Source of the DNA: Novipirellula herctigrandis
GTDB lineage: Bacteria; Planctomycetota; Planctomycetia; Pirellulales; Pirellulaceae
Assembly (NCBI GenBank): GCA_007859835.1
Contig: SJPJ01000001.1
Span: forward strand, 3,745,437 to 3,809,436
DNA: 64,000 nucleotides
Reading direction: 5' to 3'
Below, piece by piece: positions 42,905-50,476 of this stretch (positions are counted from its first letter, which is position 1; each line of letters opens with the position of its first letter). The translations under genes were made by a program, and so were the position numbers. Under the pieces are notes generated by a model. The model ran no database searches, was not told where the DNA came from, and saw nothing but the letters and a program-made list of their open reading frames with translations.

Positions 42905-43915
42905 TCAATTTTTCAAGCTCCGCATACTACTTCTTTGGAAATCCGATGCGTTAGCGAGGGAAAACGTTGATCGCGATAGTTCGGGTCCGAACTTTGCGTC
43001 CGCATCCATCGCAATCGGTTCGAAAGCGACATCGCCTTTGACATCGTTCGACTCAAGGCAGTAGACAACCGGGCCTCGTTTGACGGCAACCTGATTGCGG
43101 ATCTGTTCGGTACGTGGATGGCCCGCCAACAAACGCGTCTTCATTTCCAGGTTGAGCTCGATTGTATCGCCCGCTTTCCACTCTCTCGCAACCTTGGCAT
43201 AGCTGCCAGACTTCGTTGCAAGCGACATCGACTTGCCATTGACCTGGATGGATGCCTTGTTGGCCCAGCCTGGAATCCGCAGCTTCAAAGCGAGCGCACG
43301 ATCAGGAGCATCTTGAATCGTCAGCTGGATCTTGCCGTCCCACGGATAGTTTGTGGTCTCCTTGAACTTCAGCCCCAACGTTTTCAGAGTAGCATCACAA
43401 TTGGCGTAATGATGCAGCCAAAGCGTGTCTTCGGAGGTCGAGAAGAGATAGCACTGATAGGCTGCGACGTGACGCAAGACATTGGTCGGGCAGCATATAT
43501 GCCTTAATCCCGGCACATGACGTTCGTGGTAGTCATGGCTCCAGAGTTCATGTTCCTTGCCATGCCAGCGCAACGGATTGGTGTACGACCATTGTGCGCC
43601 GTCAAGCTCGACGCCGGAAAGAATCGAGTTGTACCAACTCAGCTCCATGATCTCAGCGTAGCGTGCATCGCCGGTAGCCTGTAGCATGCGCCAATTCCAC
43701 ATCATGTTACCGACCATCCCACAGGTTTCGTTGTAGGCATTGTGATTGGGCAAATCGTACGGCGTGGTGATTCCTTCGTGAATAGGTTCCCAGCGACAAA
43801 CCTGCCGCTCGCCTTCGACGAAGCTGCGCGTGACCGGTCCTTTGTGAACAGGGCTCACGCCGCCGGTGATGTACATCTTCTTCTCCGTCAGGTCAGCCCA
43901 TAGCCGCTCTAGACC
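42905..43915 (-). pseudogene. GH127-like (DUF1680) fragment truncated at both ends
   Basis: The open frame starts after a stop at 43916 and reads GLERLWADLTEKKMYITGG at once, mid-protein for GH127 beta-L-arabinofuranosidases (about 600-650 residues). Counting from the MYITGG methionine, the zinc/catalytic set is present: E50 and C52 in NETCGM, C128 and C129 in RHICCPTN. Then LHHYANCDATL, LKLRIPGWANKASIQVNGK, GPVVYCLESNDV. The C-terminus breaks off after RSTFSL into an unrelated tail. About half the barrel and the last strands are missing, so activity is unlikely despite intact ligands. Confidence 0.75.
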
Positions 43916-43917
43916 TT

Positions 43918-43936
43918 AATCAAGCGAAGCTTGATT
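43918..43936. other. small perfect hairpin at the fragment boundary
   Basis: AATCAAGC-GAA-GCTTGATT, an 8-bp stem with a 3-nt loop, starting at the exact place where GH127 homology stops. There is no T-run on either side, so it is probably not a terminator; it may mark a recombination end. Confidence 0.4.
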
Positions 43937-44055
43937 TGTAAACAATTGAAAAAACTCGAAAACCCTCGGCGCCTAACGCGTGTATTAGAGGTTACCACAA
44001 CTTCAATCCACGCACGCAAACAAGGGTTTCGAGTGAACAATAAGCTACGCGGAAA

Positions 44056-44349
44056 AGCCAAAGCACGCAAGCAAAGAATGTTATCAAACACGCCCAGGCT
44101 CAGCGAGTCGTGGTGACCCTGCAGCAGAGCGAAACCATTATCTGTCTTGTCGTGAAAGATGATGGCATCGGATTCGACCAAAATCAGACATTCTCCAAAG
44201 CAAGAGCAGGTTCCGGCTTCGGCCTGTTCAGCGTCCAGCAGCGAATGGCGGACATGGCAGGTTCAATGGAAGTTGTCTCGGCTCCGGGCCAGGGCTGCAC
44301 CGTGACCCTAACGCTACCAGTGACTCGAGAGCGAGACGCTTGCCAGTGA
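44056..44349 (+). pseudogene. histidine kinase ATPase-domain remnant
   Basis: The frame reads AKNVIKHAQAQRVVVTLQQS, LVVKDDGIGFD, GFGLFSVQQRMADMAGSMEV and PGQGCTVTLTLPV: the N box, G1 (DDGIGFD) and G2 (GLFSVQQRM) of a HATPase_c domain of NarL-partner (HisKA_3) kinases. The dimerisation and sensor parts are missing. A short internal start (44110) would give only half of the domain. Confidence 0.75.
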
Positions 44350-44502
44350 TCAACTATCCCGGAGGGATCCAAGCCATTGGCCGGTATTCGAGCACGAGCG
44401 AATACCACCGGAATACGGTGACCTCAACGATTCATTCATCTCTCAGGGATGACAGCCGCACGGCTGCGATCCCTGTCGGGATCGGCGTGGCGCGGGCGCG
44501 AC
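44348..44502. repeat. dispersed planctomycete intergenic repeat (CCATTGGCCGG type)
   Basis: Contains CGGAGGGATCCAAGCCATTG, GCCGGTATTCGAGCACGAGC and GAATACCACCGG, the same arrangement as two units near 49516-49695 (AAGCCATTAGCCGGTGGT, inner GCGAGCG, ACCACCGG). Arms form imperfect hairpins. Confidence 0.7.
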
Positions 44503-44735
44503 TGGACCCCAGGTGCGCTCCCGCGACCTGGGGCCAATCGCTGCGATCCCTATCGGGATCAACTATCTCGGAGGAATGCAAAGAGGTGGGCAAAAACGGT
44601 GGAACACTTTCCGCGCAAGAACCATCTCGGCTCCGATGTCGATTCCGCGCAGTCCTGACAGCGTCTTAACTATCCGTCGAAATCTCATTTTCCTGGGCCG
44701 TCTCCCTCGTTTTTCACTCCTTGTGAGTGATGGGG
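44503..44735. repeat. about 235-bp dispersed repeat, copy 1
   Basis: Runs from GGACCCCAGGTGCGCTCCCG to TTTCACTCCTTGTGAGTGAT. It aligns along its length with 54181-54416 (shared words GCCAATCGCTGCGATCCC, GGAGGAATGCAAAGAG, GGTGGAACACTTTCC, TCCTTGTGAGTGATG) and in its ends with 49783-50025. By eye identity is roughly four in five. Confidence 0.85.
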
Positions 44736-44775
44736 CATTTGGATCAACACTGTTCGGGTCGCTTGGGTGGAATTC

Positions 44776-44938
44776 AGATTGCAAGCGAGCAACAAGATAA
44801 TCAACCGATCACGATCATAAAGGTCAAGTGAAAGATCAGGCGAACCTGATCGGTGTTCTCAATACCTTGCACCAAATGCGTATGACCATCCTGTCGGTGA
44901 TTTGTGATCCTTGCAACGAATCGGAAGTCAATCTCTAA
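44776..44938 (+). pseudogene. truncated, frameshifted copy of the 50102-50395 small protein
   Basis: Reads QIASEQQDNQPITII, a one-base loss, then GQVKDQANLIGVLNTLHQMR and MTILSVICDPCNE. The intact gene has QIEDDQQAVTILNGEVRDQA, ELIGILNTLYQPHMNILSV. The N-terminal half is absent. It follows repeat copy 1 just as the intact gene follows another repeat copy. Confidence 0.8.
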
Positions 44939-45017
44939 ACGCCGTCGGGATTGCGGAATCGATATCGCCAAAGAAACAGAAAATTGACTATCGGTATCCA
45001 AGCCAAGAAGAGCAGTC

Positions 45018-45209
45018 ATGTTGGTCTTATCACGGAAAGAGAACGATTCAATCGTCATCAATGGAAACATCACGATCGTTGTGGCGAGAATCCAGGGTGG
45101 GAAAGTTCGTCTTGGCATCGAAGCTCCGCAAGATGTTCCAATTCATCGACAGGAAGTCAAGAACGGACTGAACCGAGACACGACAGAGAAAACGCTTGGC
45201 GGCAGATAA
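45018..45209 (+). CDS. csrA: carbon storage regulator CsrA
   Basis: A 63-residue RNA-binding homodimer. MLVLSRKENDSIVINGNITI, VVARIQGGKVRLGIEAPQDV and PIHRQEV match CsrA throughout, including Arg44-type RNA-contact residues in HRQEV. It binds GGA motifs in mRNA leaders and controls translation of carbon-storage, motility or surface genes. It stands alone between gene remnants, preceded by no strong Shine-Dalgarno sequence (AAGAAG about 8 nt upstream). The last 12 residues are poorly conserved, as usual. Confidence 0.93.
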   Translation: MLVLSRKENDSIVINGNITIVVARIQGGKVRLGIEAPQDVPIHRQEVKNGLNRDTTEKTLGGR

Positions 45210-45235
45210 CCCTTACCTAGTATTATGACCGTTTT

Positions 45236-45637
45236 TCAGTTCTGAACTCCTTGTTTTGGTGATCTGATTGCGTCCGGTCTTGTTGTCACGTTAACGAACA
45301 GAACATACGTGCTCACCAGCAAAACCCATAACCCGAACAGCAATGCGATCCACGCAAAACCGGTGATGGCTAGCAGTAAAACCAATCCAAACACAAAGCC
45401 GGCCACCGATATCCATTTTGAAAGAACCTGAGTGCGCAGCCCGATCGTCGAAGTCACGAACATGAACACGGCCGCCATTCGCATGCTAAAGGTATTCATC
45501 AAGGCGTAGGCCATGCCTCGGCCAAATCGGTAGCTTTCGATGTGCTCATTAGCACCGCGAACACGATGCCGCTGATCGCGACCATTCGTGGTGGTGGAAT
45601 CAATCGACTTTCGGGCGGTGTCGTCAAATCGCATCAT
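45236..45637 (-). pseudogene. membrane protein with internal deletion
   Basis: The C-terminal 80 residues are a clean two- to three-helix membrane segment (RFGRGMAYALMNTFSMRMAA, VFMFVTSTIGLRT, VAGFVFGLVLLLAITGFAWI, ALLFGLWVLLVSTYVLFVN). The N-terminal 45 residues of this frame look non-coding, but an alternative frame there reads PPRMVAISGIVFAVLMST, the usual first helix of the same family. A middle portion has been lost with a frame change. Function of the family is unknown to me. Confidence 0.6.
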
Positions 45638-45695
45638 TCAAAAAACGACTATCGACTATCAGGCATTTAGATCATCTGCAAAGCGGTGCCTTGCT

Positions 45696-47336
45696 TCAAA
45701 CCTGCATCTTCTGATTCCTTGTGCCTGTCTGCTCACGGATTGTCTGGGACAACCAGCCAACGACGCGGTCTTCCATGAACCTGTAGAACGGATTATGACG
45801 ACATCGAACAAACAGCGAACTGGACAACAGCAATGCACTCGGCTCGCCGCGCAAAGTTAGCGATCCCAGTGACAGGCCGGTGTCGGCAGTTGCCTCAGAC
45901 GTTCCGTAAATTCGATCGTCCGATGGAATCGGTACAGCGATATGGGAAAGTGAAACAATCGATTCTGGCCAATACATATCCGTCGTTTGTTCTTCCCATG
46001 ATTCCCCATCTCGTGTCTGCACCAGGACCTGCCGTGATTCTGGATTTGAGTTTCTCAACACGGAAAGCGTATACGGCAGGTCGGTTCTCTTGAGTTTGGG
46101 AAATATTTTCTTTTCGAACGACAAATTAAACAGGTTGCTAAGCCTGTCCACTCGATCAATATCGAATAGAAACAACTCACTCGACTCGGATTTCAGGCGA
46201 TCAAACAATACGGTTATCAACTTGGGGACGACAACTGTAGAGTCCACCATCGATTGCATCGCGAGCACCGGTGGCATTTCAGCCATGCGGCCAGATTTCT
46301 CCAGCGTGGCAAGTTTCTTCTCTACCGTTTTCGTCATCGCCCATGCCTGGACGTTGGCATTCATTGGCCACGAACTAAATTTATAAGGATCAACTTCAGC
46401 GCTAATATTCGACCACTGTGCTTTCTTGTTCCGTGAAACCAGGGCGACGGTGTGGTAAACACGGGTGATCCTGGCCATCGGGTTAATTCCGATCATTGGC
46501 GAAAACAAAACGATGGCATCTACTTTGGGTAAGGAACTGTCTTCGAGGGAGCAAAGCGTATAATGAATACTTAAAGCGCCACCATTGGAGTAACCTCCCA
46601 GAATCAATGGGCACTCCTTCGGCAGCTCGGCGCGCAAACCCTGCATGGCGACCTGAACTGCGGCGGTCCAGTCCTGCCAAACCACTTTGGCAAGCGCACT
46701 GGGGCTCGTACCGTGACCCGGGACGCGCAGCCAGACTACCGTATATCCTTCGGCGTGAAGCCTCTGGCCCAGCGTTCTCAGCGAGTAGGGTGAATCGCTC
46801 AATCCATGTATCAGCAGCACGCCGCCAATCGGGTTGGCCGCTCGAAGCACATGGGATCGGTTCCAGTTACGATCAGCAATCGTTGCTGGATTACAAACCG
46901 AATCTTGATGATAGCGACTATAGTCCCCGGGCGAATGACTGGCCCAGGGCCCGTTGATATAGGCATCAAGTTCCTGAAACACGCGATCTTCCTGTGCAAG
47001 GTAGTCGTTAAAGCTATACCCGTCGATCGCGTCGGACGCCCTAAATTCGGATTCCGGTTTCTGAAGATGCCAGCCTTGTAGATCGGGTAGTGATTTCGCC
47101 AATCGCACCCATAAAAACAAGATTGCCATCGTCGCCAGAATGGCCGAGAAAATAAGATTCGCAACGACCAGCCCAATGATGCGATAGACTTGAAAATTCC
47201 ATCCTCGATCGGGCATCGATTTTGCGAAGTCGTACCATTCGTAGATCAGCCACACGGGAGCCAGCGCGGCACCGATTAACAGTAACCACATCGCCAACCG
47301 CAGCAGCTTCGATCGTTTGGTCACCGTATTATTCAT
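45696..47336 (-). CDS. membrane-anchored alpha/beta hydrolase (lysophospholipase-like)
   Basis: A 546-residue protein with two N-terminal transmembrane helices (about 11-33 and 51-77) and a periplasmic or cytoplasmic alpha/beta-hydrolase domain. Motifs: GGVLLIHGLSDSPYSLRTLG (oxyanion region), WLRVPGHGTSP and nucleophile elbow ILGGYSNGG with Ser250. The Asp should lie in PVLAMQSMVDSTVV and the His near the C-terminus. It resembles monoacylglycerol lipases/serine aminopeptidases (Hydrolase_4) but is larger. Lipid turnover is the most likely task. It faces the patatin-domain gene divergently (314 bp apart), another lipid hydrolase. Confidence 0.75.
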   Translation of the reverse strand: MNNTVTKRSKLLRLAMWLLLIGAALAPVWLIYEWYDFAKSMPDRGWNFQVYRIIGLVVANLIFSAILATMAILFLWVRLAKSLPDLQGWHLQKPESEFRASDAIDGYSFNDYLAQEDRVFQELDAYINGPWASHSPGDYSRYHQDSVCNPATIADRNWNRSHVLRAANPIGGVLLIHGLSDSPYSLRTLGQRLHAEGYTVVWLRVPGHGTSPSALAKVVWQDWTAAVQVAMQGLRAELPKECPLILGGYSNGGALSIHYTLCSLEDSSLPKVDAIVLFSPMIGINPMARITRVYHTVALVSRNKKAQWSNISAEVDPYKFSSWPMNANVQAWAMTKTVEKKLATLEKSGRMAEMPPVLAMQSMVDSTVVVPKLITVLFDRLKSESSELFLFDIDRVDRLSNLFNLSFEKKIFPKLKRTDLPYTLSVLRNSNPESRQVLVQTRDGESWEEQTTDMYWPESIVSLSHIAVPIPSDDRIYGTSEATADTGLSLGSLTLRGEPSALLLSSSLFVRCRHNPFYRFMEDRVVGWLSQTIREQTGTRNQKMQV

Positions 47337-47650
47337 GTTGAAAATCGCCTTTGCTCTTGGTCGGCATGCTTGTTTTGCTTACTCAAGGATTTCGCGTGGT
47401 TACTATTATGTTATCCGAAACCTACGATCGAAAAAGCAATTCAAACGGCCCTACCACTCGTCAATGAGGATGACTCAACGTTTTGTCATATTCAATGTCT
47501 TCCCATTGTCAGTTCGTGCCGTTTCGCATGACCCAAGTGCCAGACTCGCTCACCAAAAAGTGTCGCCTTGCGATGTCAAAATGGATTTTATGATATGCTT
47601 CGATTAGAAAAACAGCGGGACGATACGACACTACGCGCGGAGTAATCGAA
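47337..47650. other. divergent promoter region
   Basis: A spacer of 314 bp between the divergently transcribed membrane hydrolase and patatin genes. No motif can be assigned with confidence. Confidence 0.4.
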
Positions 47651-49489
47651 GTGACTGACGATAAATTTCTTTTGCTGAAACGGCATGTTTGCTCGGAAGG
47701 TTTAAGCGATGAAGTCGCGCGCGAAATCGCCGACCAATGTACATTGAATAGGCTCGAACCAGGTGAATATCTACATCGTGCCAAAGAAACGTTCACGTCC
47801 GTGTACTTCCTTATTCACGGCCGTGTTCACCAATCGGTCCTGGATTTTCGCGGCAATGTGATGGTGCAGCGACACCAAACTGCAGGTGCTCAAATCGGGG
47901 CTCTGGCATGTGCCTTGGGCGAACCGGCACCGTTGGATATCGTGGCCGAGGAACCGTCCACGTTACTTAGCATGGATTATCAAGTCGCCCTTCGGTTGAC
48001 AAAAAAGCATCAAGGTTTTCGACAGAACTACTCGAAAATGATTGCGGATGCCGTGATGCATCTGATCATGAAAGACCGCAAGCAACTTAAGCCGACACTG
48101 GTCGGCATATTTCATCAATCATCGGCAACCCGCCCGCTGACAGGTCGATTGATCAAGCGACTAAAAGAGTTGGGAGAAAGACCCCACATCATGACGGATC
48201 AATCGGATTGGCAGTCCATCGATGACGTCCCGGAATTCAGCCTGACCAAAGATGGAGACTTTTTGCCGACCAACGAGATTCAACAGAAATACGCTTCGTG
48301 GTCGGATTCCAAGCGGACCTTTATGGATGTCGATGCCGCGCTGGACTTTGAACGAATAACCAAAGTCTTCCAGGTTTGCGAAAAAGTCTTTTGGTGCGTG
48401 ACACCAGAAAATTGGCGGGATTCCGTCACTCGACTTAACGCGATCGTCGAACATGCGCCCGGATGGAAAAACAAAATTAATGTCGTCTGGCTGCTGCCCG
48501 GAGATTGTCGATTTGCTCCTTTGGCACCGGATTTGAACGACCTTGCCAAGCGAAACTTCAAGCTCTCTTTTGAAGAGCCACCGAAAAATCAGAGCCGAGA
48601 ACTGTACAACGGTTTTGAGCGGATCATCCATCAATTAAGGGGAATCAGGATCGGCGTCGCGCTCGGTGGTGGCGCGGCGCGAGGCATGGCTCACCTGGGC
48701 GTACTGAAAGTTCTAGAACAGAACGGAATCGTCATCGATATGATTGCCGGCACCAGTGTGGGAGCCATGACCGGAATCCTCTATGCGTCAGGATTGGATC
48801 CCGATTACAACGTCGACTGTTTTGTCAGTGATTTGAAACCTGGCTGGCTATTCCGGCATCTTCCCAATGGCGGATACTGGTACCTCCTCTATAAATACCG
48901 ACGCCGACAGTTTGATCCAATGTTAAGAAAGTATTTGAGAGACAGCCGCCTGGAACAACTTGCGATTCCCGTTCAATCGGTAACCGTCGACTTGATCAGT
49001 GCACAACCGGTTGTACGTGCGGCAGGGGACTCCGTGCATGCCATTACCGAAAGTATTAACTTGCCCGTACTCTCGACACCCATTAATCGTGATGGCAGGT
49101 CGTTAGTTGATGGTGGGATTGTCAACAACGTGCCGGCTGACCTGTTGGTCGCCAACGGATGCAATTTTGTCATCGCCGCCAGTGTGACCGCAAGTTTGGA
49201 AAAACAATTTGCCAAGAATCGTTCGGACACCCCAACTTCCAACATGAAATCGGCATCGGCGATCAACACAATTTTGAGGACCTATGTCGTGCAAAATGTA
49301 AACATGAATTCGGTCGGCGTCGCGCCCGCAGACTTTGTAATTCAGCCGGATGTGACCGAATTCGACCTTGCCGAGTTTGTGCGGGCCGACGAAATGGCGG
49401 CCACTGGCGCAGCGACGGCACTGGAGGCGATTCCCAAACTAAAAGAACTCCTGGCTGAAGTCGACCCACAACTTTTTGCCAACGAATAG
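47651..49489 (+). CDS. cyclic-nucleotide-binding-domain patatin-like phospholipase (NTE type)
   Basis: A 612-residue protein with a GTG start. Residues about 20-140 form a CNB/Crp-like regulatory domain (LEPGEYLHRAKETFTSVYFL, IHGRVHQSV). A middle domain (about 150-330) resembles the Rossmann-like region of NTE/RssA relatives. The patatin domain (about 330-560) has the oxyanion loop ALGGGAARGMAHLGVL (G339-G341), nucleophile Ser369 in GTSVG and D487 in DGGIVNNVPADLL, so the Ser/Asp dyad is complete. These enzymes are membrane-associated lysophospholipases. It is paired divergently with an alpha/beta hydrolase gene, which suggests membrane lipid remodelling. Confidence 0.9.
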   Translation: MTDDKFLLLKRHVCSEGLSDEVAREIADQCTLNRLEPGEYLHRAKETFTSVYFLIHGRVHQSVLDFRGNVMVQRHQTAGAQIGALACALGEPAPLDIVAEEPSTLLSMDYQVALRLTKKHQGFRQNYSKMIADAVMHLIMKDRKQLKPTLVGIFHQSSATRPLTGRLIKRLKELGERPHIMTDQSDWQSIDDVPEFSLTKDGDFLPTNEIQQKYASWSDSKRTFMDVDAALDFERITKVFQVCEKVFWCVTPENWRDSVTRLNAIVEHAPGWKNKINVVWLLPGDCRFAPLAPDLNDLAKRNFKLSFEEPPKNQSRELYNGFERIIHQLRGIRIGVALGGGAARGMAHLGVLKVLEQNGIVIDMIAGTSVGAMTGILYASGLDPDYNVDCFVSDLKPGWLFRHLPNGGYWYLLYKYRRRQFDPMLRKYLRDSRLEQLAIPVQSVTVDLISAQPVVRAAGDSVHAITESINLPVLSTPINRDGRSLVDGGIVNNVPADLLVANGCNFVIAASVTASLEKQFAKNRSDTPTSNMKSASAINTILRTYVVQNVNMNSVGVAPADFVIQPDVTEFDLAEFVRADEMAATGAATALEAIPKLKELLAEVDPQLFANE

Positions 49490-49499
49490 GCCTTGCCAT

Positions 49500-50025
49500 T
49501 ACCCACATTTTCATCCCCAAGGGATCCAAGCCATTAGCCGGTGGTGAGAGCGCGAGCGAACACCACCGGTGACGAGGAAACGTGGGCATGTCGACCCCGA
49601 AGGGCGTCGCAGCTATTAGCCTTGTCAAACCCACATTTTTATCCCGAAGGGATTGCAAGCCATTAGCCGGTGGTAAGCGCTAGCGCCACCACCGGATGTG
49701 CAGGAAACATCAAACCATCGACCCTGAAAGGGTCGCAGCACGATCGCTGCAACCCCTCCGGGGTAGACGTGCGTTCTGTTTCACAGGCGTCCCCGGATGC
49801 GCTATCGCGATCCGGGGCTAATTGCTTTTAATCCCTTCGGGATAAACTACGGGTCACGCGAATCCTACTCCAAATACTTTTTCATCAGGCCGGCCTTTCG
49901 AGGGCGAAACCTTCATGGCTGTAACCGCTTCGCGGTAAATAGCGGTTGCACGCGCGAAAGTCGACGACGCGGGCCCTTCTTTTTCGCCGACTCCCTTGTT
50001 TATCACTCGTTGTGAGTGATGCGAT
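49500..50025. repeat. cluster of dispersed intergenic repeats
   Basis: Two units of AAGGGATxxAAGCCATTAGC CGGTGGT...ACCACCGG (about 49516-49572 and 49641-49695), two short hairpins (CGACCCTGAAAGGGTCG, AACCCCTCCGGGGT), and a partial copy of the 235-bp repeat (49783-50025; ATCGCGATCCGGGGC to CACTCGTTGTGAGTGATGCG). No gene is present. Confidence 0.85.
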
Positions 50026-50101
50026 CTTCTTCATACAGTCGCATCATGAACGTTGAATTAGGGCGAGGAACACCGGACGCAGTGAATGGGTGGAGGCGTT
50101 G

Positions 50102-50395
50102 ATGATGCCAAGCGAACAGCGGCCACAGTTTGCACCGGCTAAGCCGGGCTGCTACCGCATCGCAGTTCAGGGGTGCCTGGACGAGCAAAAATGGTCTGGA
50201 CGCTTGAGCGGCATGCGGATTGCCAGCCAGATAGAAGACGATCAACAAGCGGTCACGATCCTGAATGGTGAAGTGCGAGATCAAGCCGAACTCATTGGCA
50301 TACTCAATACCCTGTACCAACCGCACATGAACATCCTGTCGGTGAACGGTTCACCATGTAACCAACCAAACGCCAATCACGAAACGTCATCGTAA
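50102..50395 (+). CDS. conserved small protein (unassigned)
   Basis: About 97 residues, starting at ATG 50102 or 50105 with GGAGG at 50092-50096. YRIAVQGCLDEQKWSGRLSG, VTILNGEVRDQAELIGILNT and MNILSV match a small-protein family found next to many environmental bacterial genes (YxIxVxGxLDxxWSxRLxGM..VTxLxGxVxDQAxLxGxLxxLxxLxLxLLSV). The function is not known. The compact alpha/beta pattern suggests a soluble subunit or regulator. A damaged copy lies at 44776-44938, in the same position relative to the repeat. Confidence 0.75.
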   Translation: MMPSEQRPQFAPAKPGCYRIAVQGCLDEQKWSGRLSGMRIASQIEDDQQAVTILNGEVRDQAELIGILNTLYQPHMNILSVNGSPCNQPNANHETSS

Positions 50396-50476
50396 AAGTG
50401 ACAAGTCACGACAACTCGGTAATAATGACCGGGTTATTGAAAGTTGAAACAAATGGAACTCGGGGAGAACGTCAGT

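Noticed and set aside
42237..43064. Plus-strand frame of 275 codons spanning the sulfatase start and GH127 fragment
   Set aside because: Crosses two unrelated minus-strand homology blocks, so cannot be one gene.
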